Positions 1 to 6,631 of a stretch of 11,850 bases of DNA are shown in pieces. Origin of the DNA: Planctomycetota bacterium (lineage in GTDB: Bacteria > Planctomycetota > Phycisphaerae > FEN-1346 > JAACEH01); NCBI GenBank assembly GCA_016935955.1, contig JAFGPY010000296.1, positions 1 through 11,850 of the forward strand, given 5' to 3'. A program made the position numbers and the translations under genes. How positions within the stretch are numbered: position 1 is the first letter of the stretch; each line of letters starts with the position of its first letter. The notes under the pieces were generated by a model. The model searched no databases. It had not been told where the DNA came from and saw nothing but the letters and a program-made list of their open reading frames with translations.

Positions 1-253
1 CACCAACATCCAGCGCGAACTGCCGGCCCAGGCGCCGGACGGCGCAGCCCCGGCGGCCGGCCCAGGGATGGGTCCGGGCATGGGGACTGGGATGGGGCCT
101 GGGATGGGGCAAGGCATGGGCCCCGGCGCCGGTCGTGGCATGGGTTCCGGTACGGGCCAGGGCATGGGTCGTGGTCGCGGACGCGGCGGTCGTCGTGGTG
201 GCGGCGGCGGACGAGGAGGCATGGGACGCGGTCGCGGACGCGGCGGCGCTTAG
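1..253 (+). CDS. Gly/Met/Arg-rich protein, C-terminal part (5' end outside window)
   Basis: An open frame enters the window at base 2 and ends at TAG 251-253, giving 83 residues of a C terminus. The first residues (TNIQRELPAQAPDGAAPAAG) look like the end of an ordinary domain or a linker. The rest is low complexity: GPGM/GTGM-type repeats pass into RGRGRGG repeats. No fold or catalytic motif can be recognised. The stop codon overlaps the ribosome binding site of the next gene (GGAG at 253-256), so it is probably translated in the same operon as the ATPase. Gly/Met/Arg-rich tails occur on small proteins of ORP/NifX-type clusters, and the DUF5320-like gene downstream has similar composition. 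It may therefore be a NifX-type, DUF5320-type or regulatory protein whose domain lies upstream. Identity cannot be decided from this fragment. Confidence 0.7.
   Translation, partial: TNIQRELPAQAPDGAAPAAGPGMGPGMGTGMGPGMGQGMGPGAGRGMGSGTGQGMGRGRGRGGRRGGGGGRGGMGRGRGRGGA
62..248 (+). repeat. Low-complexity GGSATGGG-type repeats encoding GM and RG dipeptides
   Basis: Bases from about 62 to 170 repeat a roughly 12-bp GGVATGGGNNCN unit that encodes Gly-Pro-Gly-Met-like tetrapeptides. A perfect 17-bp direct repeat, GGTCGCGGACGCGGCGG, follows at 173-189 and 230-246 and encodes the RGRGRGG stretches. The repeats lie inside the partial reading frame, keep it open, and are prone to length change by slippage. 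Confidence 0.75.
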
Positions 254-263
254 GAGCACAAGA

Positions 264-2153
264 GTGAAGATCGCAGTTGCCAGCGGCAAGGGCGGCACGG
301 GCAAGACCTTCGTGGCCACCAACCTTTTTCGGGCCATCTCGGGCGGGGCCTTCGCGGACCTCGACGTCGAGGGGGCCAACGCGCACCTGTTTCTGAAACC
401 GCAGGACGTGCGCGACGAGGCGGCCACGGTGCTGGTTCCGATGGTCAACGCATCGATGTGCGTCAATTGCGGCGCGTGTACGCAGGCCTGCCGCTACAAC
501 GCCCTGGCCCGACTGGGCAAGGCGGGCGTGATGGTCTTCCGCGAACTCTGCCATTCGTGCGGCGTGTGCGAGGCCGTGTGCCCGGCCGGGGCCGTCAGCA
601 TGGTGCGTCACACCGTGGGTCGTGTCCGCACGGGATCGTGCGACGGGAGGCTTTTTGCTGACGGCGAGTTGAACGTCGGACAGGTTCGCAGCACGGCCGT
701 CATCGCCCAGGTCAAGGAGCGCATTGCGTCGGCCGACATGCAGGTGTGGGATTGCCCGCCCGGCACAAGCTGCGCCGCCCGCGAGGCCGTCGAGGGCGCC
801 GACCTGTGCCTGCTGGTCACGGAGGCGACGCCCTTCGGTCTGAACGATCTCGGGCTCACGATCGAGTTGCTCGATCACCTTGGCATTCCGGCGGCCGCAG
901 TCGTCAATCGCGACGGCATGGGCCGCGAGGACGTGGACAGTTTCTGCGCCGAGCACGGACTGCCCATCGCCGCCCGGATTCCGTTTTCACGCGACGTGGC
1001 CGCATGGTACTCCGGCGGCGAACTGGCCGTGGACCATGACCCGGCGACGCGGCAAGTCTTCGAACGCCTTGCCGCTGACGCTCTGGCCGGCACGCTGGGC
1101 AATCGCCGCACACGCAAGCCGCTGCGCCGGCGCCGGGGCGATCCCTCGGGCGGCGTAGGCAGCGACCTGCAGGCCTTCGCGCCGCCGTCGGTCGGAGCCG
1201 GCAACGGCGACGGCCTGGTGCGGCTCGTGGTCCTGAGCGGCAAGGGCGGCACGGGCAAGACCACCCTGACCGCGAGCATCGCGGCGACGGGCGAGGGCTG
1301 CGTGCTGGCCGACTGCGACGTGGATGCGGCCAATCTCTACCTTATCAGCTCCCCGCAGCAGATACGCAGCGAGGAGTTCCAGAGCGGCATGCTGGCCGAG
1401 ATCGACCCCGATCGCTGCGTCGGTTGCGGCGAATGTGCGCGGCAGTGTCGCTTCGATGCCATCGAGATGACGCCGCGAGCCGTCGTCAATCCGCTGAAGT
1501 GCGAAGGTTGCGGCCTGTGCGAGATCATCTGCCCGGTGGCAAAGGCCGGGGACCCCAATCCGGTGGCCATGCTGCCGGCGCTGTCAGGTGAACTGGTCGA
1601 GGCCGAGAGCCGCTTCGGACCGTTCGCCTACGGGCGACTGTGGGCCGGCGGCGAGGCCTCGGGCAAACTGGTGGCCGCCGTGCGGAGCCGGGCCGATGCG
1701 GCCGCGGGGCGGCAATCGCTGACGTGGGTGCTCATGGACGGACCGCCGGGCACGGGTTGCCCGGTCAATGCCTCGGTGACCGGGGCCGATCTGGCTGTCG
1801 TCGTGACCGAACCGACACAGAGCGGCGCGCACGACATGGCCAGGGCCCTGGACCTGCTGAAATTCTTCAAGGTTCCTGCGGTCGTGGTCATCAACAAGTC
1901 GGACCTGAACGCGGCCGTGGTCGGCGAGATCGAGGCCGAGTGTTCGGAGCGTGGAGTCGAAGTCCTCGGCCACATACCGTTCGATCGGGCCATCAGCGAC
2001 GCCCTCAGCGACGGGCGTGCCGCCGTGGACCTGGACGGTTGCGATGCAGCCGAAGCGCTACGAACCGTCGCCTCGCGGATTATCGCCGATGTCGGAAAAC
2101 GCGTCGGTGAGAAGGCGGCGGCGATCAATGAGCCAACTGGTGGACAAGGGTAA
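264..2153 (+). CDS. Tandem fused ferredoxin-containing Mrp/MinD-type ATPase (ORP-cluster type)
   Basis: Predicted 629-residue cytoplasmic protein of two homologous SIMIBI P-loop ATPase modules, each with an inserted 2x[4Fe-4S] ferredoxin-like domain. Module 1 (about 1-275) has a deviant Walker A, SGKGGTGKT at 7-15, CxxCxxCxxxC motifs starting at C66 and C96, and a D163-CPPGT switch motif. Module 2 (about 318-629) repeats this: SGKGGTGKT at 325-333, Cys motifs starting at C385 and C413, and D492-GPPGT. An Arg-rich, Gly/Ser-rich linker (about 280-317) joins them. In most genomes such ATPases of about 280-300 residues are separate neighbouring genes, for example in ORP loci, so the fusion is notable. 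GTG 264 is chosen because GGAG at 253-256 sits 7 nt upstream and the protein then begins directly with the family's beta strand (VKIAVASGKGG). Upstream in-frame ATGs lie inside the preceding gene. A role in metal-cluster assembly or ATP-driven electron or cluster transfer is inferred from the family; the substrate is unknown. Confidence 0.93.
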   Translation: MKIAVASGKGGTGKTFVATNLFRAISGGAFADLDVEGANAHLFLKPQDVRDEAATVLVPMVNASMCVNCGACTQACRYNALARLGKAGVMVFRELCHSCGVCEAVCPAGAVSMVRHTVGRVRTGSCDGRLFADGELNVGQVRSTAVIAQVKERIASADMQVWDCPPGTSCAAREAVEGADLCLLVTEATPFGLNDLGLTIELLDHLGIPAAAVVNRDGMGREDVDSFCAEHGLPIAARIPFSRDVAAWYSGGELAVDHDPATRQVFERLAADALAGTLGNRRTRKPLRRRRGDPSGGVGSDLQAFAPPSVGAGNGDGLVRLVVLSGKGGTGKTTLTASIAATGEGCVLADCDVDAANLYLISSPQQIRSEEFQSGMLAEIDPDRCVGCGECARQCRFDAIEMTPRAVVNPLKCEGCGLCEIICPVAKAGDPNPVAMLPALSGELVEAESRFGPFAYGRLWAGGEASGKLVAAVRSRADAAAGRQSLTWVLMDGPPGTGCPVNASVTGADLAVVVTEPTQSGAHDMARALDLLKFFKVPAVVVINKSDLNAAVVGEIEAECSERGVEVLGHIPFDRAISDALSDGRAAVDLDGCDAAEALRTVASRIIADVGKRVGEKAAAINEPTGGQG

Positions 2154-2174
2154 TCTCTTGAAAGGAGGCATGTG

Positions 2175-2561
2175 ATGCCTGGATACGATGGAACAGGACC
2201 GATGGGAATGGGACCGAGAACGGGCGGCGGTTTCGGATTCTGCCCGCCTGGCGTCGGAGTCGCTCCGGCCGCGGGGTACGTGCGAGGCCTGGGTCGCGGC
2301 GGACTGCCTTGGGGCGGCGGCCGTGGTTTCGGTGGCGGTCGCGGCTGGGGTCGCGGGATGGGACGCGGCATGGGCCGTGGCTGGTGGGGCCGTAGTTTCG
2401 GCTATGCCGCGGCGCCGTACGCTGCGCCGCCGGTGGCTGCCGGAGTGCCGGCCGAGACGGAACTGCAGTGGCTGCGCGATCAGGCCGAGGGCATGCGTCA
2501 GGGGCTCGAAGAGATCGGGCGGCGCATCGCCGAACTGGAGAAGGCCGAAACCGAGGAATAG
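2175..2561 (+). CDS. DUF5320-like Gly-rich small protein
   Basis: Predicted 128 residues. The N terminus MPGYDGTGPMGMGPRTG followed by GFCPPG matches the characteristic start of DUF5320 proteins (M-P-G-x-D-G-T-G-P-x-G-x-G-P-x-T-G). Residues about 35-75 are Gly/Arg/Trp-rich (GRGWGRGMGRGMGRGWWGR). Residues about 90-128 (ETELQWLRDQAEGMRQGLEE onward) form a likely amphipathic or coiled-coil helix. AAAGGAGG at 2161-2168 lies 6 nt before ATG 2175. A GTG at 2172 is a weaker alternative start, and an ATG at 2170 meets a stop at once. The gene starts 21 bp after the ATPase stop and precedes two NifX-type genes. The family has no established function; its recurrent company with Mrp-type ATPases and NifX-domain proteins suggests an accessory or scaffold role in a metal-cofactor system (inference). 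Confidence 0.87.
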   Translation: MPGYDGTGPMGMGPRTGGGFGFCPPGVGVAPAAGYVRGLGRGGLPWGGGRGFGGGRGWGRGMGRGMGRGWWGRSFGYAAAPYAAPPVAAGVPAETELQWLRDQAEGMRQGLEEIGRRIAELEKAETEE

Positions 2562-2607
2562 GATCGACTGGGGTGAGGGCCGGCGATATAACGAAAGGAC
2601 GGACGCG

Positions 2608-2970
2608 ATGAAAGTCTGCATTCCGGCAAGTGGTGAGGGGCTCGATGCTGTGATGGACGTGCGGCTCGGCCGCGCGGCGAAGCTGGTGTTCGTCGATACC
2701 GACAGCGGCGAGGTCGAATCGGTTGACAATACACAGAACCTCAATGCCGCACAGGGCGCCGGCATCCAGACCGGCCAGCAAATCATCGACGGCGGAGCCG
2801 AGGCCGTGGTTGCCCGGAACGTCGGGCCGAAGGCCTACGCCTTGTTGTCGGCCGCCTGTGTGAAGGTTTACCAGGCCGACAGCGGCACGGTCGGGCAACT
2901 GGTGGAGCAGTTGAAGTTGGGATCGCTGAAGGCGATGGGCGCATCGAACGTGGAAGGGCACTGGGCTTAG
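2608..2970 (+). CDS. NifX/ORP-type protein 1 (dinitrogenase Fe-Mo cofactor domain)
   Basis: Predicted 120-residue single-domain protein of the NifX/NafY/orange-protein superfamily (Nitro_FeMo-Co, PF02579). It begins MKVCIPASGEGLDAVMDVRLGRAAKL, the family's beta strand and small loop leading to the usual F/LGRA position. GGAEAVVARNVGPKAYALL and the closing VYQADSGTVGQLVEQLKLG helix are typical of the RNase-H-like fold. Members bind or carry metal clusters non-covalently: FeMo-co precursors in NifX, a Mo-Cu sulfide cluster in the Desulfovibrio orange protein. This copy has few Cys/His residues near the N-terminal site, unlike its neighbour at 3161. An AAAGGA site (2594-2599) precedes ATG 2608, and 46 bp separate it from the DUF5320-like gene. 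Its last 14 codons are duplicated, with changes, 143 bp downstream. Cluster type and partner are unknown. Confidence 0.92.
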   Translation: MKVCIPASGEGLDAVMDVRLGRAAKLVFVDTDSGEVESVDNTQNLNAAQGAGIQTGQQIIDGGAEAVVARNVGPKAYALLSAACVKVYQADSGTVGQLVEQLKLGSLKAMGASNVEGHWA

Positions 2971-3115
2971 CCGCTCGTTGAGGAGATGTAGCCCGGCCGC
3001 CTTCGGCCGGGGACACAGCCCCAATGATCGTCTTCAGCATTGCGTCACGCCCGAGGGCGGGCGTGCTACTGAAGGCGATGGATGCATCGAACGTGGAAGG
3101 GCACTGGATGTAGCC
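2926..3115 (+). repeat. 47-bp imperfect direct repeat (3' end of NifX-type gene 1) flanking a hairpin element
   Basis: Copy 1 is 2926-2972 and copy 2 is 3069-3115, offset by 143 bp, with 42 of 47 bases identical by eye. Copy 1 is the end of the NifX-type gene plus its TAG. Copy 2 would still read LKAMDASNVEGHWM-stop, so it is a remnant of the same coding end with no start of its own. The 82-bp hairpin element at 2988-3069 lies between them. The five differences cluster at two places. The ATG at the end of copy 2 matches the GATGTAGCCC that also begins the hairpin element, which suggests repeat-mediated rearrangement. Confidence 0.88.
2988..3069. repeat. REP-like element with two hairpins and GTAGC/GCTAC ends
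   Basis: The element starts GTAGC (2988-2992) and ends GCTAC (3065-3069), its exact reverse complement. Inside are two tight stems: CCCGGCCG at 2992-2999 with CGGCCGGG at 3004-3011 (8 bp, 4-nt loop), and CACGCCC at 3046-3052 with GGGCGTG at 3059-3065 (7 bp, 6-nt loop). There is no T-run, so it is unlikely to be an ordinary intrinsic terminator, though it could stabilise or attenuate the operon mRNA between the two NifX-type genes. Its form suggests a dispersed REP or MITE family; copy number elsewhere is unknown. GATGTAGCCC recurs at 3107-3116, perhaps the start of a decayed second copy. Confidence 0.72.
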
Positions 3116-3160
3116 CTGGCTGCGTCAACAGTCACAGGATTCTTGAAGGAGACCACAACC

Positions 3161-3505
3161 GTGGCCAGCAAACAGTGTGTAGCGATTCCGTGCGCCGAAG
3201 GCCGACTCTGCATGCACTTCGGACACTGCCAGCAATTCGCCTTAGTGACGATTGTTGACAACAAGATTACCGGCGTGACCTACGAGACGCCGCCGCCGCA
3301 CGAGCCCGGCGTGCTGCCGAAGTGGCTCCACGAACAGGGGGCCGACGTCATCATCGCCGGCGGCATGGGACAACGGGCCATGGCCCTGTTCAGCCAAGCG
3401 GGCATCGAGGTGATCGTCGGCGCGCCGACCCTGGAGCCCGACAAGATCGTCGAGCAGTACCTGGCTGGCTCGCTGCAGACCGGCGGTAACGTCTGCGACC
3501 ACTGA
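3161..3505 (+). CDS. NifX/ORP-type protein 2 with Cys/His-rich site
   Basis: Predicted 114-residue Nitro_FeMo-Co (PF02579) protein. It begins MASKQCVAIPCAEGRLCMHFGHC: the CMHFGHC motif at about 17-23 is the family's H/FGxC-type cluster site, rich in possible metal ligands. GADVIIAGGMGQRAMALF is the conserved glycine loop, and the protein ends in GGNVCDH, a C-terminal Cys-Asp-His seen in many stand-alone members. GTG 3161 is chosen because the protein then starts exactly at the family's first strand and GAAGGAGA (3145-3152) lies upstream, though the spacing is a little long. Together with the NifX-type protein at 2608 it gives two non-identical members, one ligand-poor and one ligand-rich, perhaps a carrier and an acceptor or a heterodimer (inference). 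The gene ends 40 bp from the convergent gcvT-SHMT gene, with no clear terminator between. Confidence 0.92.
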   Translation: MASKQCVAIPCAEGRLCMHFGHCQQFALVTIVDNKITGVTYETPPPHEPGVLPKWLHEQGADVIIAGGMGQRAMALFSQAGIEVIVGAPTLEPDKIVEQYLAGSLQTGGNVCDH

Positions 3506-3545
3506 GGGGACAGGGCAAGTTGTGTCGATTGGGCGCGCGGCGTGC

Positions 3546-6200
3546 TCAGATCAGGGCATGAAGTCGCTGGATGGCTTCGTCGAACTCGCTCTCGCTGAAG
3601 CAGTAGCGGAGGTCGAGGAACTGCTGCCTGAAGCGTTTTACTTCTTTGGCGACGCAGCGCCCGCGGAGCACGACGTCGGCGATCAGGTGAGCCAGCTGCT
3701 CGAAGTCGGCTGCCGTCATGCCGAACCGCGTCATCTCCGAGACGCCCATCCGCAGGCATCCCGAGGCCGAGAACCCTTCCTCGCTCGGGCCGGCCTGGTA
3801 GTTGACGATCAGGTTGCTTGCCTCCAGCCGCCGCGCGATCTCCGGGCCCTTCGCGTAGCCGACCTCGACCACCACCTGGTGGGTCTCGGTGTACGAGACG
3901 GTCGGGTCGCCGGCCACCGCGAGGCCGCAATCCTTCAGCGACTGGGCTAGGGCTTTGGCGTTGGCCAGCACGGCCGGCTGGTACTCGTCGCGGAAATGGT
4001 TCATCTCGTAGGCGGCCATCAGCAGGCCGAGCATCGTGCCGAGATGGTGGTTGCTCACCGCACCGGGGAACGCCCGGCGCCGGATCGTCTCCCACAGAAC
4101 GTAATCGGGTTCGGTCCGGCTGTAGTTGCCGGCGATCACGCCGCGCTGCGTTCCGAAGAACGTCTTGTGCGTTGATCCGGTCACCAGGTCGGCCCCCTCG
4201 GTGAACGGCTGCTGGAAGTGCGGCCCCACAAGTCCAAGCACGTGAGCCATGTCGTACATCACGGTGCAATCCAGGCCCAGGCGGTCGACCACCTCGCGAA
4301 TCTCGCATACCGGTTCCGGGTGCAGCACGAGGCTCTTGCCCAGGACGATCAGTTCCGGCCGGTGCCGCTCGATCAGTTCGGCGGCGGCCGCCACGTCGAT
4401 GCGGTACGGATTGTCCGCCTGTACGGGGAAGTTGACCACGGCCGCTTTCTCCGTGAGAGGGTCGTGGGCCACGTAGTCTTTCAGGGCGCCCATCGGCTGG
4501 CTGCTCAGGTGTCCGCCCTTGATGATGTCGTTGTTCATCACCTTTCGCAGCCGCCGCGGCTCGCTCTTGCGGTCCGCACGGTTCACGAAATCCACCAGGG
4601 CTCCGAAGACCGTCGCGTTAGCCATCTGGCCGCTGATGCACCGCGTCTCGGCCTCGCTCGCGCCGAGGTAACGGCACAGTTCGACCTCCAGCAGCCGTTC
4701 GATCTCCCCGATGAAGTCCGTGCCCTGGTAGTAGAAGACCTCCGCCTCGTTGAAGGCCTTGACGGTCTTGTGCTCGGCGTAGCGAAACGCCGGATCCATC
4801 ACCGACAGCAGACGCACCATCGGCGACTGGGTCATCTCCGACGGAATCAGGTTGATGCATTCGCTTTGCCGCCATCGCGTGTTGGCGGCGGCGCTGTCGA
4901 GCAGATCGTGAACCTTGCGCCGCGTGTCGGCGCTTGCCTGTCGCGGCGACGTGGTTTCGGTCGCGGTTTCCAGAATCGCCCGGGCGTAGGGCGGCGCCTC
5001 CGACCGCAGGTGGTAGGGCACCGTCTGCCCCCGGGCCTGCTTGCCGCGTATCTCGATCAGCACCGTGTCGCCGGTCGTCACGTGGTTGTCCAGGTACGCC
5101 AGGCAGATCGACCGCAACTGGTGCTCGTCGGCCGGATGGCTCGTCAGGCCTTGCCCGTCGATTTGCCAGTGCGGTACGGCCGTGCCGCTCGTGATATAGC
5201 CGACGTGCCGGCTCGCGTCGGGCGACAGGACCTTCGCTCCGGCCCGGGCCACCGCGCGGCCCTCGACCGCCACGCACTGGATCAGCCGGGGCAGGGCCGC
5301 CGTGTTGTCGAAATCCCCTCGGACGATTCGTCCGTAGGCCTCGAACTGCTCGCGCAGGGCCGCGCGGCCGATGTAGTCGCCCTTCAACGGCGAGAAGCTC
5401 ACCGCGTAACGGGCCAGAGGGCAGGCGAAGATCGGAATCTCGCGGCCGTCGGGATCGAGGCCCAACTCGTGGCCGTACAGCGGCATCCCCGCCTCCAGCC
5501 GCAACGTGTCCCGGGCTCCCAGGCCCACGGGCTGCGCGCCGCGATCAACCAAGGCATCCCAGAGTTGCACAGACTCCTCGCTCGCAACGAACAACTCGAA
5601 ACCCAGGGGCTCGCCCGTGTAGCCCGTGCGACCGATCATCACGCGGCTGCTGTTGACGGTTGCGACGCTCAGGGCGTTGCGTTGCGGCTCCGGAAGGCGA
5701 CCCGACACCAGCAACGACGCGAGCATGCTCCTGGATTGCGGCCCCTGCAACGAAATCATCGCCACATGGTCCGTGCGATCGGTCATCTGGACATGCTGGA
5801 AGCCCGACAGGGCCGCGTGCAGGTGAGTCCAATCCTTCTCGCGGTTTGAGGCATTGACGACCAGCAGGTACTCGTCTTCAACAAAACGGTAGAGATAGGC
5901 GTCGTCGATGGCCCCGCCCGCGGCATTGGGAATCATCGTGTACTGGGCCTGGCCGACGTCCAGTGCGGCGACGTTGCTGGTCAGTACGTGCTGCAGATAG
6001 GCCTGCGACTGCGTGCCGCGGAACGTGAACCGTCCCATGTGCGACACGTCGAACAAGCCGCAGTGCTTGCGCGTGGCCAGGTGCTCGCCGATGATGCCCG
6101 GGGCGTACTGCACGGGCATCTCCCACCCGCCGAAGTCCACCATCCGCGCTCCCAGACTTACGTGCCGCTGATGTAGCGGCGTCCGTAACAGGTTTTCCAT
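3546..6200 (-). CDS. GcvT-serine hydroxymethyltransferase fusion protein
   Basis: Predicted 884-residue cytoplasmic fusion. Residues about 1-400 are a full glycine-cleavage T protein (aminomethyltransferase): LLRTPLHQRHVSLGARMVDF near the N terminus, FDVSHMG at 50-56, and GGAIDD at 95-100 holding the conserved acidic residue. Residues about 425-884 are SHMT-like (fold-type I PLP enzyme): NLIPSE at 450-455 (usually LIASE), SGQMAN at 523-528 (usually SGSQAN), DMAH at 650-653 and STHKT with the predicted PLP lysine K679. SHMT makes serine from glycine plus 5,10-methylene-THF, the T-protein product, so the fusion may channel one-carbon units. The SHMT half is divergent, and the usual YAEGYPG region reads YAEHKTVKAF, so altered substrate use is possible. 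ATG 6200 has GGAAGGA 7 nt upstream; ATG 6203 (one residue longer) is the alternative, and ATG 6239 lacks a site. A tandem glycine riboswitch precedes it. No gcvH or gcvP lies in the window. Confidence 0.93.
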   Translation of the reverse strand: MENLLRTPLHQRHVSLGARMVDFGGWEMPVQYAPGIIGEHLATRKHCGLFDVSHMGRFTFRGTQSQAYLQHVLTSNVAALDVGQAQYTMIPNAAGGAIDDAYLYRFVEDEYLLVVNASNREKDWTHLHAALSGFQHVQMTDRTDHVAMISLQGPQSRSMLASLLVSGRLPEPQRNALSVATVNSSRVMIGRTGYTGEPLGFELFVASEESVQLWDALVDRGAQPVGLGARDTLRLEAGMPLYGHELGLDPDGREIPIFACPLARYAVSFSPLKGDYIGRAALREQFEAYGRIVRGDFDNTAALPRLIQCVAVEGRAVARAGAKVLSPDASRHVGYITSGTAVPHWQIDGQGLTSHPADEHQLRSICLAYLDNHVTTGDTVLIEIRGKQARGQTVPYHLRSEAPPYARAILETATETTSPRQASADTRRKVHDLLDSAAANTRWRQSECINLIPSEMTQSPMVRLLSVMDPAFRYAEHKTVKAFNEAEVFYYQGTDFIGEIERLLEVELCRYLGASEAETRCISGQMANATVFGALVDFVNRADRKSEPRRLRKVMNNDIIKGGHLSSQPMGALKDYVAHDPLTEKAAVVNFPVQADNPYRIDVAAAAELIERHRPELIVLGKSLVLHPEPVCEIREVVDRLGLDCTVMYDMAHVLGLVGPHFQQPFTEGADLVTGSTHKTFFGTQRGVIAGNYSRTEPDYVLWETIRRRAFPGAVSNHHLGTMLGLLMAAYEMNHFRDEYQPAVLANAKALAQSLKDCGLAVAGDPTVSYTETHQVVVEVGYAKGPEIARRLEASNLIVNYQAGPSEEGFSASGCLRMGVSEMTRFGMTAADFEQLAHLIADVVLRGRCVAKEVKRFRQQFLDLRYCFSESEFDEAIQRLHALI

Positions 6201-6304
6201 CATCCGGTCCTTCCGATGGGGCCGTCCGTACGGCGGCATAGGGCCCGCGCCGTGCCGCCGACCAATGCGGACGGGCGCCGGGGCCGCAATTCATGACGTC
6301 TCGG

Positions 6305-6382
6305 GAGAAAGAAACGGAGGGGAGGCGGCGCGCGAAGCGCCAAGCCCTAAGTGCAAACCTGGTGGAAAGGGCAACCTCCCCT
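6305..6382 (-). terminator. Candidate riboswitch expression platform / terminator stem
   Basis: On the minus strand AGGGGAGG (6382-6375) is exactly complementary to CCTCCCCT (6325-6318). The loop between holds a smaller GGCGC-TTCGC-GCGCC hairpin, and a T-rich stretch, GTTTCTTTCTC, follows at 6315-6305. It lies between the glycine aptamers and the gcvT-SHMT start, where an on-switch would place a terminator. The long loop and interrupted T-run make this uncertain. Control at the ribosome binding site is the alternative. Confidence 0.35.
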
Positions 6383-6416
6383 GAGCCGTGTACGTCCCGA
6401 ACACTCAGTTGTGTCA

Positions 6417-6575
6417 CCTCTGTCCGGGTACCTGAGAGATTGGCCTTGCGGCCTTGCCCCGTCGGTGTCTCGCGACTCTCCAGAGGTTGCCCGCCGGCGT
6501 CCTTGTTGCCTGAGAGTTTCGTCCGTCTCCGGACTTGCCCCTTCGGCGGCCCCGTGATTGCGGGACGCTCTCCGC
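6417..6575 (-). promoter_or_regulatory. Tandem glycine riboswitch (two aptamers)
   Basis: Read on the minus strand, the first aptamer (about 6575-6498) has GGAGAGC, GCCGCCGAAGGGGCAA and AACTCTCAGGCAACAAGGAC. The second (about 6486-6417) has CCTCTGGAGAG, ACACCGACGGGGCAAGG, ATCTCTCAGG and a closing GGACAGAGG that pairs with CCTCTG to form P1. These are the conserved cores of glycine aptamers, in the classic tandem order joined by a short linker. The element begins about 7 nt after the predicted transcription start and lies about 215 nt before the gcvT-SHMT gene. Tandem glycine riboswitches usually turn on glycine-catabolic genes when glycine binds. Confidence 0.97.
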
Positions 6576-6588
6576 CAGCTTGGGCGGC

Positions 6589-6616
6589 ATTATAGTCCAA
6601 GTTTGCGGAACGTCAA
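6589..6616 (-). promoter_or_regulatory. Sigma-70-type promoter for riboswitch and gcvT-SHMT fusion
   Basis: On the minus strand TTGACG (6616-6611) and a perfect TATAAT (6594-6589) are separated by 16 nt. The expected start near 6582 puts the glycine aptamer at the very 5' end of the transcript, which supports the assignment. Confidence 0.85.
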
Positions 6617-6631
6617 TGAGAGAAACCGACC

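Noticed and set aside
62..248. Short regular repeats as a CRISPR array
   Set aside because: The units are about 12 bp, have no spacers and encode Gly-rich protein in frame.
135..263. Upstream extension of the fused ATPase frame from ATG 135
   Set aside because: It lies in another frame of the Gly/Met-rich gene, gives a low-complexity Val/Ala translation, and GTG 264 has a good ribosome site and the family N terminus.
3506..3545. Terminator between the second NifX-type gene and the gcvT-SHMT gene
   Set aside because: The 40-bp convergent gap shows no stem followed by a T-run.
3280..4308. 342-codon minus-strand open frame
   Set aside because: It overlaps the SHMT half in another frame and runs into the antisense of the second NifX-type gene; Arg/Gly/Pro-rich translation.
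4218..5849. 543-codon plus-strand open frame
   Set aside because: It is antisense to the GcvT-SHMT fusion, has a composition typical of high-GC antisense frames and no recognisable domain.
5878..6600. Minus-strand frame across the riboswitch
   Set aside because: It translates the aptamers and then overlaps gcvT out of frame; no domain.
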